This document shows, piece by piece, positions 26,563 through 35,354 of a stretch of DNA of 64,000 nt. The DNA comes from Thiocystis violacea. Its GTDB lineage: Bacteria > Pseudomonadota > Gammaproteobacteria > Chromatiales > Chromatiaceae. Below the pieces are notes generated by a model. That model did no database searches, was not told the DNA's origin, and saw only the letters and a list, made by a program, of their open reading frames with translations. The position numbers and the translations under genes are program-made. Each line of letters begins with the position of its first letter. Within the stretch, counting starts at the first letter, position 1. The stretch lies in contig NZ_NRRF01000015.1 in the NCBI RefSeq assembly GCF_016583565.1, forward strand, positions 1-64,000, written 5' to 3'.

Positions 26563-28104
26563 ATGCATGACTTGTTATTGCAATTGTTCTCCTATGTTCG
26601 GGGGATGTGGCGCTATCGTTGGCTAGCACTTACGGTCGCATGGCTGATTGCCATCTCGGGCTGGGTCTACGTATCCAGGTTGCCCGATGAATACAAGGCA
26701 TCGGCCCGTGTTTTCGTCGATACGAACAGCGTGTTGAGGCCTCTTCTGCAGGGCTTGGCGATACAGCCGGATCTCGTTCAGCGCGTGGCCTTGATGAGCC
26801 GTATGCTGCTCAGCCGGCCGAATCTCGAGCGGATCGCACGCATGAGCGATCTGGATCTGGGCGTGCGTACCGAGCGCGACAAGGAGCTAATGCTTGATCA
26901 AATGCTCGAAAAAATACAACTCGCCGGCGATCGTTCCAATCCTTCGCTTTATAGAGTCTCTTTCGAACATCGCGATCCGAATCGCGCGAAACAGGTTGTT
27001 CAGTCGCTGGTGACTGTTTTTATCGAGCAGGCGCTCGTCGGAAACGATGCCTCGACATCCACGGCACACGACTTTCTCGAGCAAGAGATCGCCGACTACG
27101 AGTCGCGACTCAGACAGTCGGAAAAGGAGCTGGCCGATTTCAAGCGTGAGAATGCGGGTGTCTTGCCTGGCGAACAGGTGAACTACTACACGAACCTGGA
27201 GCAGGAGAAGGCCGCCCTCAAAGACGCGGAATTGGCGCTGCGCGAGGCGATTTGGCGGCGCGACGAGTTGGGTTATCAGATCGAAAGCGAGGATCAGATC
27301 GTTCAGAACAACTTCGATCTCACGCCGCTTCAGCAGGCGGAGGACCCGCGTATCATCGCTATGCAAACGAAACTGGATGAATTGCTGTTGCGCTTCACGG
27401 ATCGGCATCCGAACGTGATCCAGTTGCGTCGCCAGATCGATGAGCTGCGTGAAAGCAATCGGCAGCAGTTGCGGACGAACGGCGGATCCCAGTTGGCTTC
27501 GAATGTGCCGGCCAATACGGTCTATGGAAACCTTCGGGTTGCGCTCAGCGAGGCTGATACCCAGGTTGCAGCCTTAACCGCGCGCGTCGGAGACTATAAG
27601 AAACGGGTCAAGCAACTCGGCGACAAGATCGACAGCATTCCGACGATCGAAGCCAGGCTCAAGCAGTTGACCAGGAACTACTCGACGATCGCTGCGCAAC
27701 ACAATGAATTGCTGAAACGTCGTGAATCGGCAAGACTTTCGACCGAAGTCGAGAAGACAGTTGACGGCGCTAAGTTTCGTGTGGTCGATCCGCCGTTCGC
27801 ACCTTCAAAACCATCGGCTCCGAATCGCTTGGCCCTTTCCGCTGCCGTTTTGTTGATTGCCATCGGTGGCGGACTGGCAAGCGCACTCGGGATGGATCTG
27901 CTGCGACCCATCTATGACGAGCGGCATATCCTTTATCAAGAGACAGGAATTCCCGTGCTCGGTAGTGTGGGGCTCGTGATGTCTAGTGCGCAACGCCGTA
28001 GGGAACGTTTGATGTTGATACCCTTTGTAGCCGCAAGTGCAAGCCTGGTCGTCGGCTTCATTCTCGTGGCTAAGGGTTTACCGATGCTCCTGGGGCAGGT
28101 CTAG
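26563..28104 (+). CDS. XrtA system polysaccharide chain-length determinant (Wzz/EpsF-like)
   Basis: This 513-residue inner-membrane protein has an N-terminal helix (about 20-40, LALTVAWLIAISGWVYV), a large periplasmic coiled-coil region (ESRLRQSEKELADFKREN) with the PNRAKQVVQSLVTVF segment, and C-terminal helices at about 420-440 and 485-505. It matches the TIGR03007 chain-length family. Partnered with the following tyrosine autokinase, it acts like the membrane half of a Wzc polysaccharide co-polymerase, controlling polymer length and export through the lipoprotein encoded upstream. It is followed 36 bases later by the kinase gene. Confidence 0.93.
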   Translation: MHDLLLQLFSYVRGMWRYRWLALTVAWLIAISGWVYVSRLPDEYKASARVFVDTNSVLRPLLQGLAIQPDLVQRVALMSRMLLSRPNLERIARMSDLDLGVRTERDKELMLDQMLEKIQLAGDRSNPSLYRVSFEHRDPNRAKQVVQSLVTVFIEQALVGNDASTSTAHDFLEQEIADYESRLRQSEKELADFKRENAGVLPGEQVNYYTNLEQEKAALKDAELALREAIWRRDELGYQIESEDQIVQNNFDLTPLQQAEDPRIIAMQTKLDELLLRFTDRHPNVIQLRRQIDELRESNRQQLRTNGGSQLASNVPANTVYGNLRVALSEADTQVAALTARVGDYKKRVKQLGDKIDSIPTIEARLKQLTRNYSTIAAQHNELLKRRESARLSTEVEKTVDGAKFRVVDPPFAPSKPSAPNRLALSAAVLLIAIGGGLASALGMDLLRPIYDERHILYQETGIPVLGSVGLVMSSAQRRRERLMLIPFVAASASLVVGFILVAKGLPMLLGQV

Positions 28105-28140
28105 CTCCATCAACCGCTCTTGGCAGGATCACTCCCTATT

Positions 28141-29154
28141 ATGATGAGTACCATTCAGCGTAGTCTCGCAAAACGCGAAGATGAGATTCGTGCGTCGATG
28201 TCCGGGGATGCCGCCCCGCGAACGACGCCCGGCGCGGCAGAAAGGGAACGTGACGCGAGGTTGGATTCTCAACTCGGTCGGGATTCTGCCACTGCTTGCG
28301 CCGTCACCTCTGATGCCGCTCGGCATCCTTGGGATAGCGAACGCCCCTTCCAGCGTTTGGCGCTTGATCAATTGCGTCTGGCCGGTGCCTTGACACCTGA
28401 TGCGAAACGATCACAGTTGGCCGAGGAATATCGTCTGATCAAGCGTCCGCTGTTGATGAATGTCGATAAGAAGGGAGCGGACATCGTCGAAAACAGCAAT
28501 TTGATCATGGTGACCAGTGCCTTGCCAGGCGAGGGTAAGACTTTTTCGGCCATAAACCTTGCAATCAGCATCACCATGGAGCGTGATCGGACCGTCCTGC
28601 TGGTGGATGGCGATGTAGCCAAGCCGACCGCAGCTAAGCGTTTGGGCATCGATAACGAGTTGGGATTGCTGGATGTGCTGGACGGCTCCGGGGTCACGGT
28701 TGAGGAAGCGATGGTCCAAACTGACTTGCCGAATTTGCGGGTCCTGCCCGCGGGCAAGCGCCATGAGCGAGCCACCGAGTTGTTGGCGAGCGAGCGGATG
28801 GCGAGACTGATGAAGGAATTCTCCTCGCGTTACAAGGATCGCGTGGTCATCTTCGATTCACCGCCATTGCTGCTTGCGAGCGAAAGTGCCGTTCTCGCCG
28901 GGTGGATGGGGCAGATCCTCGTGGTGGTTGCTGCCGAACAGACTCCTCGACATGCCGTGGCCGATGGGCTGAGTCGTTTGGGACAGGATAAGATCATGGG
29001 TTTGGTATTGAATAAGTACCGGCCAAGTCTTGGCAACCGATTTGGCGCCGGATACGGATACGGATATGGATACGGGTACGGATCTGGACATGGTTACGGC
29101 CAGTTGCCGACTGACGATGGTAACGCCACTACTGCTCCGTCGAGCCAAAGCTAA
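28141..29154 (+). CDS. XrtA-associated tyrosine autokinase (BY-kinase)
   Basis: This 337-residue cytoplasmic kinase (TIGR03018 type) has Walker A SALPGEGKTFSA, Walker A' LLVDGDVAKPT and Walker B VVIFDSPPLLL. Its C-terminus is a tyrosine cluster, GYGYGYGYGYGSGHGYGQ, the autophosphorylation tail of BY-kinases. The tail is encoded by a near-perfect hexanucleotide repeat and could change length by slippage. It is thought to regulate the polysaccharide co-polymerase by cycles of phosphorylation; no phosphatase gene is present in the cluster. Start placed at the ATG at 28141 (an ATG at 28144 follows directly); an upstream TTG in frame is less likely. Confidence 0.93.
   Translation: MMSTIQRSLAKREDEIRASMSGDAAPRTTPGAAERERDARLDSQLGRDSATACAVTSDAARHPWDSERPFQRLALDQLRLAGALTPDAKRSQLAEEYRLIKRPLLMNVDKKGADIVENSNLIMVTSALPGEGKTFSAINLAISITMERDRTVLLVDGDVAKPTAAKRLGIDNELGLLDVLDGSGVTVEEAMVQTDLPNLRVLPAGKRHERATELLASERMARLMKEFSSRYKDRVVIFDSPPLLLASESAVLAGWMGQILVVVAAEQTPRHAVADGLSRLGQDKIMGLVLNKYRPSLGNRFGAGYGYGYGYGYGSGHGYGQLPTDDGNATTAPSSQS
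29050..29099 (+). repeat. Hexanucleotide repeat encoding the Tyr-Gly tail
   Basis: About eight imperfect GGATAC/GGATAT/GGGTAC/GGACAT units in a row encode alternating Gly and Tyr at the end of the autokinase. Length changes in steps of six bases would add or remove whole Gly-Tyr pairs without frameshift. Confidence 0.75.
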
Positions 29155-29173
29155 GGGTCGGTTTAGGGCGTCC

Positions 29174-30643
29174 ATGATGTTAGCCAGCCCAGGTTCGGAT
29201 CATCGCATGTTGCCTGGTTGGTTGGGGTCGTTCTGTTGTGCGTGCCTCCTGTTACTATCTGCGTCTGCCTTAGGCGCCGATTGGCGTTTGTCCAAGCAGC
29301 TGACAGTCAAGGGAACCTATACCGACAACTTGAATCTTGAAGATGTGACGACGCATGACGGAGCGCAGGGTGATTTTTTTATCGAGTTGACGCCCGGATT
29401 CGTGCTCCAAGCGAAGGGGCGCCGACTTGATCTCGATGTCGCCTATTCACTCCAGTCGTTGCACTATCTGAGCTATGACTCAGAAGATACGCTAAATAAT
29501 CGTTTGCAGGCGAATGCCAACTCCGAACTCTATCGGGATCACCTGTTTCTCGATATGAACTTGACGGCACGGCAGGAGCTGATCGATGCGCAGGGTCCAA
29601 CCAGCTGGGACGCGACCAGCCCTTCAAACAACCTGCAGACGAGTTATACCTATCTGGTCGCGCCTTATTTCAAGAATCGTTTTGGCCGATTGGCTGATCT
29701 TACCCTGCGTTTCGAGCAGGATGGCGTCTTTTATAGTGACGAGGGGGAGGACAGTTTGGGTTATCGGACCCAATTTGACCTCTTAAGTGGCCCGATCCTT
29801 GGTGATCTGCAGTTGGGTCTGATCGCCGAGAACGAAAATGTCGACTACCAGGATGGGCCTAGTGACCGCTTTAGCAAGGCTGCCGGAGGCGTGGGTTATC
29901 GCATCGACGGGCGCTGGCGCTTCGATGTCCTAGGTGGTTATGAAGAAAACAACTATCCCTCCCTCACTAAAACCAGCGGTAGCCTGTGGGAGAGCCTGCT
30001 GACTTGGACTCCTAATGGCCGAACCACGGTTAAGGCAGCAGTGGGACAGCGCTATTTTGGCTGGACCCCGAGGTTCGAGCTTAACTACCGTCGCAAGCGC
30101 TCCGTCTGGACTGCTTCCTATCAGCGTGACTTGACGAGTGCGCGGGGTGAGCGCGCGAGTTCAAGTGTCTATAGCTTCGAGGATGCCTTTGGCGAGCCTG
30201 TTACCCCTGAAACCGGGAGCGCGTTGGACGTTCCGCTCGATACTGCTACGGTTACATCGTCCGTTTATATCAACAACAGATTCGATTTCGCCGTGACGGC
30301 CCAGACCCGGCGTAGCTCCTTGGGTGCCTCGCTTGGTTATGGATTGCGGCAATACGAGGACGCTGTACGGGACGAGGAAAACCTCGAGGCCCGCGTCTAT
30401 TGGTCGCGACGCTTGGCGGCGCGCACGAGTCTGAATCTTGGTCTGGGTTGGCGTCAGACTGATGGCAATAATAGCACTGATGATACGGCTGCGAATGGGC
30501 AGGATTCCTATTATTTCGACACTGGCCTTACTCGTCAATTGTCCGAGCGTACCTATTGCGACCTTCAATATCGCTTTCGCGATGATTCTGATAGTGGTTC
30601 CGAGAATCGGATCACGCTTGGTTTAAGGATCACTTGGGAATGA
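29174..30643 (+). CDS. XrtA system-associated outer-membrane beta-barrel protein
   Basis: This protein of about 489 residues has a signal peptide (MLPGWLGSFCCACLLLLSASALGA) and a mature part of alternating strands with aromatic ends, closing in ENRITLGLRITWE, a typical barrel C-terminus. It matches the TIGR03016 family found only in XrtA clusters; it may act as a channel or anchor for matrix export. Starts at 29174, 29177 and 29207 are all possible; TTAGGG just upstream supports 29174. The same frame is open further upstream inside the kinase gene but is not coding there. Its stop overlaps the deacetylase start by four bases. Confidence 0.85.
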   Translation: MMLASPGSDHRMLPGWLGSFCCACLLLLSASALGADWRLSKQLTVKGTYTDNLNLEDVTTHDGAQGDFFIELTPGFVLQAKGRRLDLDVAYSLQSLHYLSYDSEDTLNNRLQANANSELYRDHLFLDMNLTARQELIDAQGPTSWDATSPSNNLQTSYTYLVAPYFKNRFGRLADLTLRFEQDGVFYSDEGEDSLGYRTQFDLLSGPILGDLQLGLIAENENVDYQDGPSDRFSKAAGGVGYRIDGRWRFDVLGGYEENNYPSLTKTSGSLWESLLTWTPNGRTTVKAAVGQRYFGWTPRFELNYRRKRSVWTASYQRDLTSARGERASSSVYSFEDAFGEPVTPETGSALDVPLDTATVTSSVYINNRFDFAVTAQTRRSSLGASLGYGLRQYEDAVRDEENLEARVYWSRRLAARTSLNLGLGWRQTDGNNSTDDTAANGQDSYYFDTGLTRQLSERTYCDLQYRFRDDSDSGSENRITLGLRITWE

Positions 30644-31539
30644 ATGTCCTTCAAGAACATGCCCTCGACCGCCGGAAGGGCCGGGCCAACGCAATGACTA
30701 TCGATGTGGAAGACTATTACCAGGTCTCTGCCTTCGAGTCACATGTCTCGCGCGACGCTTGGCCATCCTTTGCAACGCGTATCGAGCGCAATCTGCACCT
30801 CGTACTTACGCAGCTTGCAGAGCATGGTGTCTCAGCGACCTTCTTCACGCTTGGCTGCGTCGCGGAGCGTCATCCTGGACTGATCCGCGAATTGGTGGAG
30901 CAGGGTCACGAGTTGGCGAGTCACGGTTACTCTCATGTCCGAGTGACTCGGCAGGATCGTTATGCCTTCTTCGAGGACATCTGCAGAACCAAGTCGCTGC
31001 TCGAAGACATTGCGGGCGTTGAGGTCAAGGGTTACCGTGCCGCCAGCTATTCGATCGACGGGTCCACGCCCTGGGCGCACGAAGCCCTGCGCAAGGCTGG
31101 CTATGGTTACAGTTCCAGCGTCTACCCTATCCGGCACGATCACTATGGGATGCCGGAGGCGCCGCGTTTCAGATTCAATCCGATTCCGGGAGATTCCGCC
31201 TTCATCGAGATCCCCATCTCGACCATCGAACTCCTGGGGCGCCGAATCCCGTGCGGTGGCGGAGGTTATTTTCGTCTTTACCCTTACGGCGTTTCTCGTT
31301 GGGCCTTCGAACGATTGAATCGCTTGGAAAAGCAAGCTGGTATTTTCTATTTTCACCCCTGGGAGATGGATCCTGAACAGCCTAGGGTACAAGGATTGTC
31401 ATCCAGGACGCGCTTTAGGCACTACCTCAATCTATCCCGCATGGAGTCTCGCGTGCGTCATTTGCTCCGCGATTTCACCTGGGACCGCATGGACCGGATA
31501 TTCCTGCCCGCGCATCCAGACAGTTCGGAGTCAGCTTGA
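30640..31539 (+). CDS. XrtA system polysaccharide deacetylase
   Basis: This NodB-fold carbohydrate esterase (299 residues, TIGR03006 type) has TIDVEDYYQ with the catalytic/metal Asp pair, the metal-binding HELASHGYSH, and the substrate-groove segments YRAASYSID and FYFHPWEMD. It should remove N-acetyl groups from the exopolysaccharide in a metal-dependent way. No signal peptide is visible, as usual for this family, so action on a cytoplasmic-side intermediate is possible. Start at the ATG at 30640, overlapping the upstream stop (ATGA). Its stop overlaps the next ATG by one base. Confidence 0.93.
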   Translation: MNVLQEHALDRRKGRANAMTIDVEDYYQVSAFESHVSRDAWPSFATRIERNLHLVLTQLAEHGVSATFFTLGCVAERHPGLIRELVEQGHELASHGYSHVRVTRQDRYAFFEDICRTKSLLEDIAGVEVKGYRAASYSIDGSTPWAHEALRKAGYGYSSSVYPIRHDHYGMPEAPRFRFNPIPGDSAFIEIPISTIELLGRRIPCGGGGYFRLYPYGVSRWAFERLNRLEKQAGIFYFHPWEMDPEQPRVQGLSSRTRFRHYLNLSRMESRVRHLLRDFTWDRMDRIFLPAHPDSSESA

Positions 31540-32582
31540 TGCCGTCACCGGATGGGGTAGGGATTCGCCAACTCGAGCCTGCTGACTCAGACCGCTGGGA
31601 CGCCTTTGTTGAGCGTATGCCTCAGGCGACTTTTTTTCATCGTGCCGGTTGGAAGAGGGTGCTCGAGGAAGCCTTTGGGCACTCGGCCTATTTTCTTTAT
31701 GCCGAGTCGGAGGATGGCGAGATCCTGGGCGTTCTGCCGTTGGGCCACATCCGCAGTCGCTTGTTTGGCAACGGGCTCGTCTCGACACCATTTTGCGTCT
31801 ATGGCGGAAGCGTCGGCGTTTCGGCGGACGTTTGCGAGCGGTTGGACGCGGAGGCCTGTCGTTTGGCTGAGTCATTGAGTGTCGATCATCTTGAATTGCG
31901 TTGTCGGTCGCGCTGTCACGACGATTGGCCGCGCAAGGATCTCTATGTCACCTTTCGCAAGTCGATCGATCCGGACCCGGAAAGGAATCTGCTGGCTATT
32001 CCACGCAAGCAGCGAGCGATGGTTCGCAAGGGGATGCAGGCTGGTTTGGAAAGCCGTCTCGACTCGGATGTTGACACGCTTCACCGTATCTATTCGGAGA
32101 GCGTGCGTAATCTCGGTACGCCTGTGTTTTCGAAGCGCTATTTTCGCGTTCTGAAGGATGTCTTTGGCGATGATTGCGAGATTCTGACCGTGCACCATGG
32201 TGGCAAGGTCGTCGCGGGTGTGCTCAGCTTCCTGTTTCGCGATGAGGTACTGCCCTATTACGGAGGGGGATCCGCTGAGGCGCGAGCCTTTAAGGCGAAT
32301 GACTTCATGTACTGGGAAGTCATGCGTCGCGCCTGCGAGCGAGGCAGCCAGGTGTTCGACTTTGGGCGCAGCAAGATTGGCACCGGCTCCTTTGACTTCA
32401 AACGCAATTGGGGGTTTGAGCCGGAGCCCATGAGCTATGAATTTCGTTTGGTTCGCTCGACCGAGGTGCCGGACGTCAACCCGCTCAACCCGAAATACAG
32501 TCTCTTCATCGCGGGCTGGAGGCGTTTGCCCTTGCCGCTCAGCCGAATGATGGGTCCCTTCATTTCGAAGTACTTGGGCTAG
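31539..32582 (+). CDS. XrtA system FemAB-related protein
   Basis: This is a 347-residue member of the FemAB group (TIGR03019), with two GNAT-like folds: ATFFHRAGWKRVLEEAFGH in the first and PYYGGGSAEARAFKANDFMYW with FDFGRSKIGTGSFDFKRNWG in the second. FemAB enzymes use aminoacyl-tRNA to add amino acids to peptidoglycan; this branch occurs with XrtA and may transfer an aminoacyl group to polysaccharide or lipid intermediates. Substrate unproven. Start at ATG 31539 (TGATG overlap with the deacetylase). Confidence 0.9.
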   Translation: MPSPDGVGIRQLEPADSDRWDAFVERMPQATFFHRAGWKRVLEEAFGHSAYFLYAESEDGEILGVLPLGHIRSRLFGNGLVSTPFCVYGGSVGVSADVCERLDAEACRLAESLSVDHLELRCRSRCHDDWPRKDLYVTFRKSIDPDPERNLLAIPRKQRAMVRKGMQAGLESRLDSDVDTLHRIYSESVRNLGTPVFSKRYFRVLKDVFGDDCEILTVHHGGKVVAGVLSFLFRDEVLPYYGGGSAEARAFKANDFMYWEVMRRACERGSQVFDFGRSKIGTGSFDFKRNWGFEPEPMSYEFRLVRSTEVPDVNPLNPKYSLFIAGWRRLPLPLSRMMGPFISKYLG

Positions 32583-32595
32583 AACGCGGTCCATC

Positions 32596-33828
32596 ATGGA
32601 AGATCTGCTCTTTTTGGTCCATCGCATCCCCTACCCACCGAACAAAGGCGACAAGATTCGCTCTTTTCATCTGTTGCGTTATCTGAGCCGCCACTATCGG
32701 ATCCATTTGGCCACCTTCATCGACTCCAAGTCGGATGCCAAGTATCGCGAGCGAATGCGTGAATATTGCGAAACCACCTGGTTCGGCACCCTGTCGCCGC
32801 CTTTGGCGAAGCTGAGAAGTGTGATCGGGCTACTGAAGGGCGAGCCGCTCACGCTGCCCTATTATCGGAGCACCAGTTTAGACGCTTGGATTCGCGATCT
32901 ACTGCCCGTCTATCCCATTCAACGCGTGCTCGTGTATTCCTCCGGAATGGCCCAGTTCGTGTTGGGAGATGAATTCGATAGGATGCATCGCCTGATCGAT
33001 TTCGTCGACGTGGACTCCGACAAGTGGCGTCAGTACAGCCTTTCCAAACCGTTTCCCATGTCCTGGATCTATCGGCGCGAGGCTCAGCGCCTGGCTGATT
33101 TCGAGCGCAAGGTCGCGGCGTGCTTCGATGCCAGTCTTTTCGTCTCGGGACAGGAGGCGGCGCTCTTCACCCAAGGGCCTGGTGTTGATCCTGATGCTGT
33201 GTTCGTGATGCGCAATGGCGTGGACGCCGATTATTTTTCGGTCGACCCCGCGCGTCCATCGCCGTTCGCCGGAGAGGGACTGCGGCTCGTTTTCACTGGG
33301 GCCATGGATTATTGGGCGAACGGGGACGGGGCGATCTGGTTCGTCGAGTCGATCCTGCCCAAGGTGAGAGGGGTTTTCCCACAGGTCGAGTTCCATGTCG
33401 TTGGCATGAATCCAACGCCCCAGGTTCGCGCGCTCGGTCAAATCCCTGGTGTCAGGGTTACGGGCAGCGTTCCGGATGTCAGACCCTACCTTCAGCACGC
33501 GACCGCCGTGGTCGTTCCGCTGCGCATTGCCAGGGGCATCCAGAATAAGGTGCTTGAGGCGATGTCGATGGGTCGGCCCGTCGTGACTACGCCGCAGGCG
33601 CTGGAGGGGATTCCGGCTGAGTCTGGCCGTCACGTGCTGGTCGCCACTGACCCTGATGCCTTCGTGGATCAGTTGGTGCGTCTGCTGTCCGGGGGATACG
33701 CCGATATGGGATCGTCGGCGCGCGCGCTCATCGAACGCGATTTCGTTTGGGAGGCTAGTCTGGAGCGACTCCTTCCCTTGCTCGGGGAGGATCAATCAAT
33801 CGCCATTGGAGGGAAAGCGCCATGTTGA
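32596..33828 (+). CDS. XrtA system glycosyltransferase, TIGR03087 type
   Basis: This GT4-like glycosyltransferase has 410 residues, starting DLLFLVHRIPYPPNKGDKIR, with donor-site region VFTGAMDYWANGDGAIWF and the acceptor/donor motif VVVPLRIARGIQNKVLEAMS containing the EX7E-type glutamate. It builds the repeat unit of the exopolysaccharide on the cytoplasmic side. The last seven bases overlap the exosortase start, so the two are translationally coupled. Confidence 0.92.
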   Translation: MEDLLFLVHRIPYPPNKGDKIRSFHLLRYLSRHYRIHLATFIDSKSDAKYRERMREYCETTWFGTLSPPLAKLRSVIGLLKGEPLTLPYYRSTSLDAWIRDLLPVYPIQRVLVYSSGMAQFVLGDEFDRMHRLIDFVDVDSDKWRQYSLSKPFPMSWIYRREAQRLADFERKVAACFDASLFVSGQEAALFTQGPGVDPDAVFVMRNGVDADYFSVDPARPSPFAGEGLRLVFTGAMDYWANGDGAIWFVESILPKVRGVFPQVEFHVVGMNPTPQVRALGQIPGVRVTGSVPDVRPYLQHATAVVVPLRIARGIQNKVLEAMSMGRPVVTTPQALEGIPAESGRHVLVATDPDAFVDQLVRLLSGGYADMGSSARALIERDFVWEASLERLLPLLGEDQSIAIGGKAPC

Positions 33829-35354
33829 TGCCGACGAGGCTGTTGTGGTGGGGCCTCTCGATCCTGATTCTGGGGACGCTTTTCTGGTCGACCTTTGCGG
33901 GCATGGTGAGCATCTGGGAGAGGTCCGAGACCTTTGCGCACGGTTTCGTGGTATTGCCGATTGCTCTCTATCTGGTGTGGCGCGAACGTTCGGGGCTTGG
34001 CTCGATCCCGTACCGGGCCGACTGGCGGGCCCTGCCATTCGTTGCCATTGATGGCTTCGTTTGGCTGCTGGCGCGGCTGGTCGACGTTCTGGTGATCGAG
34101 CAACTGGCCGCCGTGGTCATGATTCCGATCCTGGTTTGGTTGGTATTCGGTCTGGCGGCGTTGCGCTATCTCGCTTTCCCGCTGGGCTTTCTGTTCTTCG
34201 CTGTACCTATGGGCGAGGAACTCGTCTATCCACTGATGCAGTTCACCGCCTCCTTCACCGTAGGTATGCTTCGGCTTTCGGGCATTCCGGTCTATTGGGA
34301 GGGGACCTTTTTCAGTATTCCGAGCGGCGACTGGTCGGTTGTTACGGCCTGTAGCGGGATTCGCTATCTCATCGCCTCGCTCTTTCTGGGGGTGCTCTTT
34401 GCCTATTTGAATTACCGTTCACTCTGGCGCCGTTTGGTCTTCGTTGCCGCCTCGATTGTCGTGCCCATTCTGGCCAATGGTCTGCGGGCCTATCTGATCG
34501 TGATGCTTGGCCATCTGAGCGGTATGCGTCTGGCCGTTGGGGTCGATCATCTCATCTATGGGTGGGTGTTTTTTGGCCTGGTAATGTTCCTCCTCTTTGC
34601 GGTCGGCAATCTTTGGTCTGAGCGAGGCCGGGATGAGGGCGTGGAAACAACGCCGACCCTTCCTGTTGGAACTGCCCCGCTCTCCTCGAAAGCGACGGTT
34701 GGCGAGTGGCCGGTGGTGCTGTTTGGCTTGGCGCTGCTCGCAGTCTGGCCGCTTCTGGGAATGCTCACGGAGTCTCGCGCCGAGGCCCATCCCCAGTTGC
34801 AGGCATTCGAGATGCCAGCTGGCCAGGCTGGGTGGCGGACCATGGATGAACGCCTAACGGACTGGTCGCCACGTTATCTGGGCATGTCCGAGGAGTCGCG
34901 CCGCGACTTCGCGCGGCTGGACGACCAGGTGGGTGTCTATCTGGCACTCTATCGCCAAGCTGGTGGTGAAATGGTCAACTCGGAAAACCTCTTGGTGGCG
35001 GAGAAGGATCCGGTCTGGCGCCAATTCGAACGCTCGACCCGAACACTCCCATTGGCTGGCCGGACGCTGACCGTCACCGAGGCGCGACTTGGGTCGTCGA
35101 GCCAGGACCTTCTGGTCTGGTTCTGGTATTGGGTCGATGGGCATGAGGCGAATCGGTCGTACCTGGCCAAGATCCAAGAGGTTTTGACCCTGCTTTCGGG
35201 CCGGCCGCGGAATGAGGCGCTCATCGTCTTGTACACGCCGATCGATCTGAAGACGGAGCCGGCGCGTCAGCGCTTGCAAGACTTCGCGAAGGAGATGTTG
35301 CCGCTTCTGGACGCCAGCTTGCGCAATCCGTCGGGTCGTGCTCGGAATGATTGA
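33822..35354 (+). CDS. xrtA: Exosortase A fused to an EpsI domain
   Basis: This 510-residue protein has about eight membrane helices in residues 10-265 and the exosortase active site: Cys177 in VVTACSGIRYL, Arg222 in ANGLRAYLIVM and His243 in VGVDHLIYGW. Residues 300-505 form the periplasmic EpsI (DUF3485-like) domain (RTMDERLTDWSPRYLG; WFWYWVDGHEANRSYLAK), often fused in XrtA. XrtA cuts PEP-CTERM proteins at the PEP motif and probably joins them to a membrane or matrix acceptor, like an archaeosortase. The PEP-CTERM protein at 1323 is the only substrate in the window. All catalytic residues are present. Confidence 0.96.
   Translation: MLMPTRLLWWGLSILILGTLFWSTFAGMVSIWERSETFAHGFVVLPIALYLVWRERSGLGSIPYRADWRALPFVAIDGFVWLLARLVDVLVIEQLAAVVMIPILVWLVFGLAALRYLAFPLGFLFFAVPMGEELVYPLMQFTASFTVGMLRLSGIPVYWEGTFFSIPSGDWSVVTACSGIRYLIASLFLGVLFAYLNYRSLWRRLVFVAASIVVPILANGLRAYLIVMLGHLSGMRLAVGVDHLIYGWVFFGLVMFLLFAVGNLWSERGRDEGVETTPTLPVGTAPLSSKATVGEWPVVLFGLALLAVWPLLGMLTESRAEAHPQLQAFEMPAGQAGWRTMDERLTDWSPRYLGMSEESRRDFARLDDQVGVYLALYRQAGGEMVNSENLLVAEKDPVWRQFERSTRTLPLAGRTLTVTEARLGSSSQDLLVWFWYWVDGHEANRSYLAKIQEVLTLLSGRPRNEALIVLYTPIDLKTEPARQRLQDFAKEMLPLLDASLRNPSGRARND

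Noticed and set aside
29030-29173. Upstream extension of the outer-membrane protein into the kinase gene
   Set aside because: The extension is the shadow of the kinase hexanucleotide repeat and would bury the signal peptide.
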